NCBI GenBank assembly: GCA_030684835.1
Contig: JAUXWZ010000064.1
Coordinates: forward strand, 1 to 64,000
Length of the DNA stretch: 64,000 nucleotides
Source: Beijerinckiaceae bacterium
GTDB lineage: Bacteria; Pseudomonadota; Alphaproteobacteria; Rhizobiales; Beijerinckiaceae
Direction of reading: 5' to 3'
Shown: positions 27,124 through 36,272 of the stretch, piece by piece
How the letters are laid out: each line of letters starts with the position of its first letter
Numbering within the stretch: the first letter of the stretch is position 1
Program-made: the position numbers and the translations under genes
Notes under the pieces: generated by a model
Database searches by the model: none
Seen by the model: only the letters and a program-made list of their open reading frames with translations
What the model was told of the DNA's origin: nothing

Positions 27124-30100
27124 TCAACGTGTCTGAAGCGAAGAAAATTTCGGCGCACGAGATGCGGTCGGCTTTGCCGGGCTCTGCTCGGGCGCGGTCG
27201 CCCAGCCGCCTTCCGGGTCGAGCGGCTCGTTCGCTGCGGGGATCAAAGGCTTCGCGCGCTGCGCCTTCGCTGTAGCTTGCGCGCGCGCAAGTTGCGCAGC
27301 GTCCAGACGTCCCGCGACCTCCTTGAGCTTGGCGCCAGCGTCCGCGTCGCCTTGCGTCGAGGCCGCCAGGAACCAGACATAGCTTTCAACGAGGTCTTGT
27401 GGAACGCCTAGGCCGCGTGCGCTCAGAATTGCGAGATTGTACTGGCTGTCACGAACGCCGTGCTCGGCGGCGCGTTTGAACCAGCGCGCTGCGGCCGCGT
27501 AATCGGGCTTGCCATCAGCGCCGCCGTCAGCCAGCAAAGCGCCAAGGTTATGCATGGCCTTCACGTTGCCGCTCTCTGCGGCCACGACATAAAGGGCGCG
27601 CGCACGCTCGGAATCGCGCGGTGCGCCAATGCCTTTTTCGTAAACCACGCCCAGGCGATATTGCGCTGGCGGAAAGTTTTGGTCAGCCGCCTTGGTCAAC
27701 CATTCGATCGCCTTGGCCTGATCGCGAGGGCCATTGCGGCCCTCCGCGAAGCGCACGCCAAGCTCATACTGCGCGTGAACGTCTCCGGCAGCTGCAAGTT
27801 TGAAAGGATCGCGAGGGCTTGCGGGCGCAATTCCCCGCGCCGAGCTGTTGACGGGCACGCTTGCGACGGGCGTCATGTCCGCAAGCGGCGCTGTTTGCGC
27901 AAAGCGGTCTGGTGGCGGCGAAACTGCGCCAAGCTGCGGGCTTTCCGCACGCGCGGCTCTCTTTTCCGGCTGTTGCGCAGAGGTTGGAGCTGTGTTCTCG
28001 GCTGTCCGCGCCGACCGCGCCTTTTCCGTTTGATAGAACATGCTGGCGCCCTGCAGCGCGCCCAGAACGACGACAAGGCCAGTCAGCCCAGCCGCAGTCG
28101 TGGAGCGCTTGCGTCCGCTAAAGAGCGCCTTGAGGCCAAATCCACCGCCAGGCTTTTTTGTCTGCTGCGCTTCGGCCTCCGCAGCGGCCGCCCGCGCCCG
28201 GGCGCGGGCTTCGTCAAGCAATTGATTGCCGGTCGTGCCGCCTTCGCGCGCCCCGCCAACGCTTTGCTGCGCGCGTCGCACGGCGGCGATGAAATTGGCT
28301 TGGGCGTCGGCCAGCTCCGGCGCGGCTTCGGCGCCCTCCGGCTGAAGGGGCGCATCGAGGGCCGCATCCATTGCGCTGACGCTGGCCGGCGGTAGCGAAT
28401 TCGAAGCGGAAGCGCTCGGCTGCTGAGTGAGAGCGGTGGCGACCACGTCGCGCGGGGAGGGTTTGCCAGAGCCGGGCTCAAGCAGGAAATCCTCAAAAGC
28501 CGGGCCGCTAATTTTTGCCGCTGTCGGCGCTTGCGGGTGGCGGCGCACGGCGTCCGACGCAGCGCGTTCAGCGACGACAGGCGGCGCGGCGCGCTGCGCT
28601 TCGGCGGCTGGCGCGCTTGCTTTGGGAGCCGCAGGCATCGGTGACGCGACGGGCGCGGGCTCTGGCGCTGGCTGTTCGCTAAACTGGGGCGGTCCGAAAT
28701 TGAGTTCGACGGACGGCTTGTAATTTTCCGTCTCGCGGTACCCCGGCATGGACGCTGACGGCAGGCTCGCCTTCGAGACGGCCACTGGCGCACTCGCCTT
28801 TGGCGCCTGGTCGATTTCGTCCTCGAGCATTGCGAGGCGGTCGACGACCTTTTCGAGCGTTTCGTGAACGGCGTTCAGCGTTGCGTGCGTGCGCTTGTCA
28901 GACACGCTGTGGAGCGAGCGCAGATCGGCGATTTCCCGCTCGAGCGAGTGGGGGACGGCGCTGTTGGACTCGGAGCGTAGCTGCTCCATCTGATCCTGAA
29001 TGTCATCGAGCGTGCGTTCGAGCTTCGCCAGGTTCGCATCGCTGGCTTTTTCCATCCGCTGCGAAAGGGCCGCAATCTGGTCTTCAAGACCGCGCATGGC
29101 GCTCTGGTCGCTATCGCCTCGCAGCGCCGCGTCCATTCGGTCAGCGATTTGCGCCAACGCCAGCTTGATGTCGCGCACGTCCGAAGTTGAGGCGGACGGA
29201 TCTTCAATCCGGGATGCAAGATCGTGAACCAGGGATTCAAGACGCGCCGTGTCGAGTTCGGCTGTAACCGGGGCCTCGAGCTTCTGGGCCACGTCGGCGA
29301 GCCGCCGTTCGATGGCGACGAGCGTCTCGCCGGTCACGCCGCTTCGAAGGGTGGAGTCAAATCGTTCGATAAGGAGCCGGACTGTTTCCTGAACCTGGTC
29401 GGCTGCTGTGATGGGCAGCGGATTGTCGAGGCGCTCCGAAATCGACGCGAGGGACGATTCAATGCGCGCGAGGTCAATCTGCTGGACATTTGGCGTGGGC
29501 GCCGCGAGGTCGAGGCGCGCGGCGACGCGCGAAATCTGATCTTCAAGCGCAGACACGTACGCTGGCTCAGCGCCCGCTCCGACGGCTTGATCAATCTTCG
29601 CCATCAACTGGCCCACGAGCTCGCGCATTTCAGCCGACCCGACGGCCGGGCGCGCTTGCTCTGTGCGCGCTTGCAGCGCGGCAATCATCTCTTCAAGCTT
29701 GCGGTTGTCTGGCGCGCGTTCCGCAAGGTCGCTGTGCATGACGTCAAGTCGCTTGCCCAGCCGGTCGAAGTGCGCGTCGATGTCCGTGCGCGAGGCGGCC
29801 TGATCAAGCTTGCGCGCCAGCGCGTCCATCCGCCCGTCCAGCGCTTTGACGGCCTTAATGGGATTCTGCGTTTCCAGGTCAGCGCGGATCTGCGTGACAG
29901 AATTGACGATGGCGTCGAGTCCGGCGCTTGTTGCGCCGCGTTCAGCGATGCGATCAAGGCGCGCGCCAAGATCGCCGATCCGTTTTTCCAGCGCCTGAAA
30001 CTCCGGCCGCTTGGCGGTTGCAGCCTCGAGCATCTCGCGGATGTCGCGGCTGTGCTCCAGCAGGGCTTCAACCGCATCCGGATCGATGCGCGCTTCAGCA

Positions 30101-31008
30101 AGGGCGTCGACATTGCGCACGAGAGCGCCAATGCGTTTTTCAATGGCCTCGAGCGCCGCTGTCGGCGCCGCGCCGAGCACGGAGCGCTTGAGATCGCCAA
30201 CCAGCAATTCAACCGGGGCGAGAAATTCTTCGACAAGGCCAGAGGTGCGCGCTTCCGACAGGCGCCTTGAGAGATCGCCAATCGCAGATTCTATGTGCTC
30301 GATCGAGTCGCGGGGCGCGAGCGTCGTCAGGCCGCGCGAGATCTGCGCAACTTCGCGCCGAAGAGTCTCAACGTCCTCCGCGCTGGCGCTCTCGACGGTT
30401 TCACGCTGCAACTCGGCAAGCGCCTTCGTGACCTTCGCAAGCTCGATTTTCAGCGGCGGATAGGCCGGATTATCATGTCGCGAACTGGAAACCAGCGGGC
30501 GCTGCGGGCTGTCAAGTTCGTTCTGCCGCTCAGCGATATCGTCAATCGCCTCGTCGATGGAAAACCGCGCGCGCGCAATAGAGGGGCGCGCGGAGACGCG
30601 CTCGCGGTGCGGGCGCCTGGAAACGACTTCAAGAGACTCTTCAGCGCGCGGGTCAACTGGATTGACGTCTTCCAGTTCTGCGACAGCGGTTGTTATGCGG
30701 CGCCAGACGCGGTCGTCGGGCTCGCGGGCCTCGCTTTTACGGTTGGCGATGCGGTCGGCGTAGGTGTCGGCCCGGCGTGATCCCTCGGTCGCGGCGCGTA
30801 GCCGCGTCAAGCGGCGCGCGACCGCGTAAGCGCGCTCATCGTCGTTGAGGTCGGTGACTGACACGCGGCTGTCTGCGGCATGAATTCGCCAAGTTTCATC
30901 GAGCCAGTCCTGCAGCGAAAGTCCAGCGCGCCGGGCGGCTGTCTGTGCCGCGCCCCGCACGTTGAAGTCCGTTTCCTTAGTGCTCCAGGAACTCGCTCTG
31001 TTCATCAT
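27124..31008 (-). CDS. Large coiled-coil/TM/Sel1-repeat protein, PodJ-like polarity factor candidate
   Basis: Extended coiled coil, one TM (TTAAGLTGLVVVLGALQGASMFY), C-terminal Sel1 repeats (AQYELGVRFAEGRNGPRDQAKAIEWLTKAADQ); start uncertain (31008 or 31026). Confidence 0.8.
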   Translation of the reverse strand: MMNRASSWSTKETDFNVRGAAQTAARRAGLSLQDWLDETWRIHAADSRVSVTDLNDDERAYAVARRLTRLRAATEGSRRADTYADRIANRKSEAREPDDRVWRRITTAVAELEDVNPVDPRAEESLEVVSRRPHRERVSARPSIARARFSIDEAIDDIAERQNELDSPQRPLVSSSRHDNPAYPPLKIELAKVTKALAELQRETVESASAEDVETLRREVAQISRGLTTLAPRDSIEHIESAIGDLSRRLSEARTSGLVEEFLAPVELLVGDLKRSVLGAAPTAALEAIEKRIGALVRNVDALAEARIDPDAVEALLEHSRDIREMLEAATAKRPEFQALEKRIGDLGARLDRIAERGATSAGLDAIVNSVTQIRADLETQNPIKAVKALDGRMDALARKLDQAASRTDIDAHFDRLGKRLDVMHSDLAERAPDNRKLEEMIAALQARTEQARPAVGSAEMRELVGQLMAKIDQAVGAGAEPAYVSALEDQISRVAARLDLAAPTPNVQQIDLARIESSLASISERLDNPLPITAADQVQETVRLLIERFDSTLRSGVTGETLVAIERRLADVAQKLEAPVTAELDTARLESLVHDLASRIEDPSASTSDVRDIKLALAQIADRMDAALRGDSDQSAMRGLEDQIAALSQRMEKASDANLAKLERTLDDIQDQMEQLRSESNSAVPHSLEREIADLRSLHSVSDKRTHATLNAVHETLEKVVDRLAMLEDEIDQAPKASAPVAVSKASLPSASMPGYRETENYKPSVELNFGPPQFSEQPAPEPAPVASPMPAAPKASAPAAEAQRAAPPVVAERAASDAVRRHPQAPTAAKISGPAFEDFLLEPGSGKPSPRDVVATALTQQPSASASNSLPPASVSAMDAALDAPLQPEGAEAAPELADAQANFIAAVRRAQQSVGGAREGGTTGNQLLDEARARARAAAAEAEAQQTKKPGGGFGLKALFSGRKRSTTAAGLTGLVVVLGALQGASMFYQTEKARSARTAENTAPTSAQQPEKRAARAESPQLGAVSPPPDRFAQTAPLADMTPVASVPVNSSARGIAPASPRDPFKLAAAGDVHAQYELGVRFAEGRNGPRDQAKAIEWLTKAADQNFPPAQYRLGVVYEKGIGAPRDSERARALYVVAAESGNVKAMHNLGALLADGGADGKPDYAAAARWFKRAAEHGVRDSQYNLAILSARGLGVPQDLVESYVWFLAASTQGDADAGAKLKEVAGRLDAAQLARAQATAKAQRAKPLIPAANEPLDPEGGWATAPEQSPAKPTASRAPKFSSLQTR

Positions 31009-31165
31009 GCGCTCGCTGGGGGGCATCGCCCGCCATTTGGATACTTGAACCGGCAATGCGACGCGTGCGCCCCTGTACCGAACCTTCTGGCCAGTGTTTC
31101 TTAACGTAGTAAACGTCAGGTTAACTTTTTGGCCGAAGGCGCCTGATCGCCGCCCGCGAATTCTG

Positions 31166-31199
31166 CAACTTGAGGTTGTATTCAACTTGAGGTTGTATT
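31166..31199 (+). promoter_or_regulatory. Tandem 17-bp direct repeat CAACTTGAGGTTGTATT x2, candidate MerR operator/promoter
   Basis: Perfect tandem repeat at 31166-31182 and 31183-31199; TTGAGG to TATTAA with 19-bp spacer; upstream of the MerR gene. Confidence 0.6.
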
Positions 31200-31275
31200 A
31201 ACGTTGCGTTGTGCCGATGCGTCGCGGGCAGGGCTCCGAGGGGGCCGGCGACAAGATCGGGCCAAGGGCAGATTG

Positions 31276-31719
31276 ATGATCCAGCGCTCTGAGTTCAAAG
31301 ACGTCGCAGAAACCGCGCCGATTCCCGAGACCGACCGTTTTTCCAAAGAATACTGGACCATCGGCCAAATGGCCGGTCATTTTGATGTCAGTCTGCGGAC
31401 ACTTCGCTTTTATGAAGATCGGGGCCTCATATCCCCATTGCGTCACGGCGCGACCCGCTTTTACGGCGCGGAATGCCGTCGCACCCTGGAACGTGTGCTG
31501 CGCGCAAAAAAACTTGGGTTCACGCTCGCGCGTATCCAAAGATTGCTCCTTAATAATGCGGAGGCGGGAATTGCGGAATCGCTGGCGCCCGGTGAAATTG
31601 CCGCGCAACTTTCAGTCCTCGAGCGACAGAAGGCCAATCTCGATCAGGCGATCATGGACCTTCGCGCCGCCCATGCGCACGTTGGCGGCGAAGGCCAGCT
31701 GATGGCCCGCGCGGGCTAA
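31276..31719 (+). CDS. MerR family transcriptional regulator
   Basis: YWTIGQMAGHFDVSLRTLRFYEDRGLISPLRHGATRFYG; no Cys metal site visible after the HTH. Confidence 0.9.
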   Translation: MIQRSEFKDVAETAPIPETDRFSKEYWTIGQMAGHFDVSLRTLRFYEDRGLISPLRHGATRFYGAECRRTLERVLRAKKLGFTLARIQRLLLNNAEAGIAESLAPGEIAAQLSVLERQKANLDQAIMDLRAAHAHVGGEGQLMARAG

Positions 31720-31725
31720 CCCAAC

Positions 31726-31762
31726 ACGCCGGCCAGGGCCGACACGGCCCCTGACCGGCGTT
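31726..31762 (+). terminator. Hairpin, possible terminator of the MerR gene
   Basis: ACGCCGGCCAGGGCC...GGCCCCTGACCGGCGT inverted repeat; no strong T-tract. Confidence 0.4.
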
Positions 31763-31981
31763 ATCACGCATGTGCAGGCCTATAGCCTTCTGCGAACCGG
31801 AGATGCGACGCCGCAGCGTCCGATTTTGACGGTCTGCCAAATTTCTGCAGCCATTGTGAGCAGTCGGCCATCGCGTCATGCAACGAGAAGATTAGCACGG
31901 GCCGCGCGCTGCATGGGCTTGGTTCTCACTTGACTCCCGCCCGCTTCCCGCGCCAATCCAGACGGCGCGACGGAGGCTCAA

Positions 31982-32608
31982 TTGGCTCGCAACTTGTCTT
32001 ATTATTTTTCACTGGTGAGCCCATGGGCTTATCTGGGACACGCGGAACTTGAACGGATCGCGCGCGCCCGCGACGTTGTGATCGACTATCGGCCCGTCAA
32101 TCTGATGGATCTGTTTCCCGAAACGGGCGGCCTGCCGTTGCCAAAGCGGCATCCGTCCCGACAGACGTACCGGTTCGTGGAGATGCAGCGCTGGCGCGAA
32201 GCGCGGGACGTGCCGTTGGTGTTGCGGCCAAAATACTGGCCGTTCGATTTCAAACTTGCCGATCGCGCGATGTTGATGGCGAGCGGGCTCGGCGATCAAC
32301 GCGCAGTGCATCTGCTAATCGCCTTCGCTTTTCGCGCCGTGTGGGTTGAGGAGCGCAATCTCGCGGACGAGGCGACGCTCGCCGAGATCGCCACGACTGC
32401 GGGCTTTGACGCAAGCAAGCTCATCGAGGCCGCCCGCTCGGACGCCGCAGGAAGCGCCTATGCAGCCAATTTCGAGCGCGCGCGACAAGATGGCGTGTTT
32501 GGATCGCCGTCTTACGTGCTCGACGGCGAAGTGTTCTGGGGACAGGATCGACTTGGCATGCTGGATGCTGCGCTTGTCTCTGGGCGCGCGCCTTATCTTG
32601 ACGCCTGA
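31982..32608 (+). CDS. 2-hydroxychromene-2-carboxylate isomerase family (DsbA/GST-kappa fold)
   Basis: LSYYFSLVSPWAYLGHAELERIARARDVVIDYRPVNLMDLFPETGGLPL...FGSPSYVLDGEVFWGQDRLGMLD; TTG start. Confidence 0.88.
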   Translation: MARNLSYYFSLVSPWAYLGHAELERIARARDVVIDYRPVNLMDLFPETGGLPLPKRHPSRQTYRFVEMQRWREARDVPLVLRPKYWPFDFKLADRAMLMASGLGDQRAVHLLIAFAFRAVWVEERNLADEATLAEIATTAGFDASKLIEAARSDAAGSAYAANFERARQDGVFGSPSYVLDGEVFWGQDRLGMLDAALVSGRAPYLDA

Positions 32609-32644
32609 AGTTACGAACAAAAAAGAATCATGGGAGACATCTGA

Positions 32645-33757
32645 ATGCAGCCGGCCCTTTTTACGCCTATCAAAATCGGCCCCATCGAGGCTTCGAACCG
32701 CATCGTGATTTCGCCAATGTGCATGTATGCGGCCGAGGACGGCACTGCGAGCGACTTCCACATTCAGCATGTCATGCGCTTCGCCATGTCCGGCGCGGGT
32801 CTGTCCGTACTTGAAGCCACCGGCGTGACGCCCGATGGCCGCATTTCGCCCGCGTGCCTTGGCCTGTGGTCAGACGAAAACGAGCGCGCGTTGGCCCATG
32901 TCCTCGCCTCGGCCCGCCGTTGGGGCTTGCCTGACGCCAAGATCGGCATCCAGCTGTGTCATGCTGGCCGCAAGGGCTCGACGCCGCTGCCATGGGAGCG
33001 CGGCGGCATGCTGACGCCGGAGAAAGGCGCGTGGCAAACGCTTGCGCCCTCGGCAATCGCCTCTGGCGAAGGCCAGCCCATGCCGCGCGAGATGACCGGC
33101 CAGGACATCAAGGACGTTATCCGCGCCTTTGCGCACGCCTCGCGCAGAGCTGCGCGCATCGGGTTTGACGTCATCGAGATGCACGCCGCGCACGGATATC
33201 TGCTGCACCAGTTCCACTCGCCGATGTCCAACAAGCGCACCGACGAATGGGGCGGCGACGAAGAGGGGCGTCTGCGCTTCCCCGTCGCGGTGGCCGAGGC
33301 CATGCGTGAGGCGACGCCCAAGCACGTCGCTCTTGGCGCACGAATCACAAGCACCGATTTCGTAGAGGGCGGCCTGACCGTTGACGACGCCGTGCGCTTG
33401 GCGCGGGAGCTGAAAGCGCGCGGTTTCGACTACGTCTGCGTCAGTTCTGGCAACATCGTGCAAGGCGGTCGCCCTGCCGCGGGCCCCGGTTTCAACATCG
33501 AGCGGGCCGCGAAAGTGAAGGCCGAATCGGGCCTCCTGACCCGCACGGTGGGCTTCATCGCCGGTCCGCAAATGGCCGAGGAGGCGATTTCGTCGGGCGC
33601 AGTCGATCAGGTCGCGCTGGCTCGCGCCTTTCTGGATGATCCGAACTGGGCGATTCATGCGGCGGAGCGACTCGGAGTCCCCTTACAGGGCTCCCGCCAT
33701 TACGCCCGCGTCGGGCCCGGAGCGTGGCCGGCGGCCTCCGTCAGCCGAGCTTTCTGA
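32645..33757 (+). CDS. NADH:flavin oxidoreductase / Old Yellow Enzyme family (YqjM-like)
   Basis: LFTPIKIGPIEASNRIVISPMCMY, IQLCHAGRKGS, GFDVIEMHAAHGYLLHQFHSPMSNKRTDEWGG. Confidence 0.95.
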   Translation: MQPALFTPIKIGPIEASNRIVISPMCMYAAEDGTASDFHIQHVMRFAMSGAGLSVLEATGVTPDGRISPACLGLWSDENERALAHVLASARRWGLPDAKIGIQLCHAGRKGSTPLPWERGGMLTPEKGAWQTLAPSAIASGEGQPMPREMTGQDIKDVIRAFAHASRRAARIGFDVIEMHAAHGYLLHQFHSPMSNKRTDEWGGDEEGRLRFPVAVAEAMREATPKHVALGARITSTDFVEGGLTVDDAVRLARELKARGFDYVCVSSGNIVQGGRPAAGPGFNIERAAKVKAESGLLTRTVGFIAGPQMAEEAISSGAVDQVALARAFLDDPNWAIHAAERLGVPLQGSRHYARVGPGAWPAASVSRAF

Positions 33758-33941
33758 CAATTTCCGGGGGCGGTTAACGCTGCCTCCCTCATGGATCGTT
33801 GAAAACAATCAGCTTTTGACTCACGTGGTCAAGGTTAAGCACGTCTGCGGCCCTGCTGGCGGCTTTTTCCGCGTGCGTCAGGGGCGGCTGAGGCGCTATG
33901 AAGAGGGCGGTTACGAGGTCCCCTCTAAGACAACGTAGCCG

Positions 33942-33978
33942 GGCGGGGACGGACCCAGGCAAAAAGCCCGTCCCCGCC
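33942..33978. repeat. Perfect 11-bp inverted repeat in intergenic region
   Basis: GGCGGGGACGG ... CCGTCCCCGCC, about 15-nt loop; no T-tract. Confidence 0.6.
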
Positions 33979-34144
33979 ACATCGCGCCGCCATCGCGCTC
34001 CGCCCTCCATTTTGCGAGCCAGTGCGCGCCGCACGCCCATTCTGATCCAGCGCGCGTTCGAACGCGCGTTTGCGCAGGCTTGACACAGCGTCGCCCGCGC
34101 ATCCCTATGCGCGCAGAAATCATCAGATGGGGAAACACGCGAAA

Positions 34145-35131
34145 ATGGCGCGCAAGGTGCAACTCACGCTCTGCTGTGGCGACTATGAAATCGTTCGCGC
34201 TTTGAAAGAAGGAGCAGTGGAGCCGGACGGCATCGAGCTGACGATGGTGACCTCCCCGGATTCGACGACGCGGCACTGGCGCTTTCTGCGCAATCGCGAA
34301 TTCGATGTCGCGGAAGTTTCAAGCTCCTCCTACATCGTGGCGCGCGACCAGAACATGCCGTTTGACGCGATCCCGGTGTTTCTGCATCGCCGCCTGCGCC
34401 ACGGCTTCGCCTTCATCAATACGTCGAAGGGCATCAAGACGCCGAAAGACCTCATCGGTAAACGCGTCGGCGTAAAGTCGTTTCAGGTCACGGCCGTTCT
34501 CTGGTTGCGCGGTATCCTTGAAGAAGAGTACGGCGTTCCGCATCAATCCATCGAATGGGTCACGGAACTGGACGAAGACGTGGAGTTCGATCCGCCGCCG
34601 GGCCTCAAGCTCACGAAAATGCGTGAGGACCAGAATTGCGAAGACATGCTGGTCGCTGGCGAACTCGACGCTGTCATTCATCCCGATCTGATCTGGCCAA
34701 TCGCAGAAAAAAACCCCGCCGTTGGCCGTCTTTGGCCCGACTACAAGGCGGAGGAGCGCCGCTATTGGGATCGCACCGGCATCTTCCCGATCATGCACGT
34801 CATGGGCATCAAGCGCGAAATCGTCGAGAAGCATCCATGGGTGCCGATCGAACTTTACAAAGCGTTCGATAAGGCCAAGGCGATCGGCATGCAGCGCATC
34901 GAGAACCCGCGCATTGTGCCACTCGTCTGGTATCGCGAGGCTTGGGAAGAGCAGGAAGAAATCTTCGGCGCGGACCCGTGGGAGTACGGCCTCTCCGAGC
35001 GCAACCGGCACAACCTCAACACGCTCGTGCGCTATTCGCATGCGCACGGCCTTATCAAGCGTCCCATCCCCCTGGAAGAGCTGTTTCTTGACGTGAGTCA
35101 GGGCCGCAAGCGTGGCGGTGATCGCATCTGA
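34145..35131 (+). CDS. 4,5-dihydroxyphthalate decarboxylase-like / periplasmic-binding-fold protein without signal peptide
   Basis: VQLTLCCGDYEIVRALKEGAVEPDGIEL, FDVAEVSSSSYIVA, KDLIGKRVGVKSFQVTAVLWLRGILEEEYGV, ELDAVIHPD. Confidence 0.82.
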   Translation: MARKVQLTLCCGDYEIVRALKEGAVEPDGIELTMVTSPDSTTRHWRFLRNREFDVAEVSSSSYIVARDQNMPFDAIPVFLHRRLRHGFAFINTSKGIKTPKDLIGKRVGVKSFQVTAVLWLRGILEEEYGVPHQSIEWVTELDEDVEFDPPPGLKLTKMREDQNCEDMLVAGELDAVIHPDLIWPIAEKNPAVGRLWPDYKAEERRYWDRTGIFPIMHVMGIKREIVEKHPWVPIELYKAFDKAKAIGMQRIENPRIVPLVWYREAWEEQEEIFGADPWEYGLSERNRHNLNTLVRYSHAHGLIKRPIPLEELFLDVSQGRKRGGDRI

Positions 35132-35190
35132 ATGCTTTACAAATGCGGCAGGCGGGCGATGATCCGCATATAAACAAGGGAGGAAGGGAA

Positions 35191-36207
35191 ATGAAAAAGG
35201 CACTCAACGCACTTGCGTTCGGCGCGCTTGCGTCCACCGCACTCAGCGGTCCTGCGATGGCGCAGGAAAATCCATTCGCGAACGGCAAGCCGCTGACGAT
35301 GATTATCGGTTTCGGTCCTGGTGGGGGCTATGACCTCTGGGCGCGTACGATTGCGCGCCATATTGGCAAGCACCTGCCGGGCTCTCCTAATAGCCTACCG
35401 CAGAACATGCCCGGCGCCGGCAGCTATAACGCCGCCAATCACCTCTACTTGCTTGCGCCCAAGGATGGCACGGTGATGGGGATTATCGCGCGCGACGCGC
35501 CGCTCGGCCCTTTGACCGGCCACAAGGGCGCTCGTTTCGATCCTCTGAAGATGTCGTGGATCGGCACGCCCACAACAGAGACGAATGTTTGCGTCGCCAT
35601 GAACACCGCAAAGGTGAAGACGGTCGACGACCTCTACACCAATGAGCTGATTGTCGGCGAAACGGGCGTGGGCACAGGCACGCGTTCCTACCCCAAGGCG
35701 CTCAACGAGATTTTGGGCATGAAGTTCAAGCTCATCGCGGGTTTCCAGTCATCAACCAACGTGATGCTGGCGATGGAGCGCGGCGAAGTGGATGGCATTT
35801 GCCAAAGCCTGGACAGCGTTGTCAGCGACCGGCCCGACTGGATCGCAACCGGCCGACTCAACATCGTGTTTCAAGGCGGCGCCGCGCCAAATCCGAATTT
35901 GAAGAACGCGCCGTTCATTGTCGACCTCGCCAAGACGGAGGAGCAGCGCGCGGCGATTCGCTTCCTCTATGCCGGACAGGCGATCGGCCGCCCCTTCGTC
36001 GCGCCGCCGGATCTGCCGCCAGCGCGTCTCAAAATGCTGCGCGACGCATTCATGGCGACGATGAACGACAAGGATTTCCGAGCCGAGGCGCAAAAGCTCA
36101 AACTTGACGTCGATCCCACGGACGGCGCGGGTCTGGAGAAGATCGTACGCGACATCTATGCGACCCCGCCCGACATCGTGAAGAAGGTCGGCGAACTCAT
36201 CAAGTAG
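35191..36207 (+). CDS. Bug/TctC-like substrate-binding protein (divergent)
   Basis: Signal peptide; FANGKPLTMIIGFGPGGGYDLWARTIARHIGKHLPGSP...NMPGAGSYNAANHLYLLAPKDGTVMG; RBS AGGGAGGAAGGG. Confidence 0.9.
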   Translation: MKKALNALAFGALASTALSGPAMAQENPFANGKPLTMIIGFGPGGGYDLWARTIARHIGKHLPGSPNSLPQNMPGAGSYNAANHLYLLAPKDGTVMGIIARDAPLGPLTGHKGARFDPLKMSWIGTPTTETNVCVAMNTAKVKTVDDLYTNELIVGETGVGTGTRSYPKALNEILGMKFKLIAGFQSSTNVMLAMERGEVDGICQSLDSVVSDRPDWIATGRLNIVFQGGAAPNPNLKNAPFIVDLAKTEEQRAAIRFLYAGQAIGRPFVAPPDLPPARLKMLRDAFMATMNDKDFRAEAQKLKLDVDPTDGAGLEKIVRDIYATPPDIVKKVGELIK

Positions 36208-36229
36208 TCCGCCGCGTCGGCCGTAAAGC

Positions 36230-36256
36230 AAAGGGAGGGTTCGCGCCCTCCCTTTT
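36230..36256 (+). terminator. Rho-independent terminator
   Basis: AAAGGGAGGG-ttcgcg-CCCTCCCTTTTT. Confidence 0.88.
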
Positions 36257-36272
36257 TGCATGCGCCGCTGTT

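Noticed and set aside
29224-30270. 348-aa + strand ORF
   Set aside because: Antisense to the large coiled-coil gene; coding signal is on the - strand.
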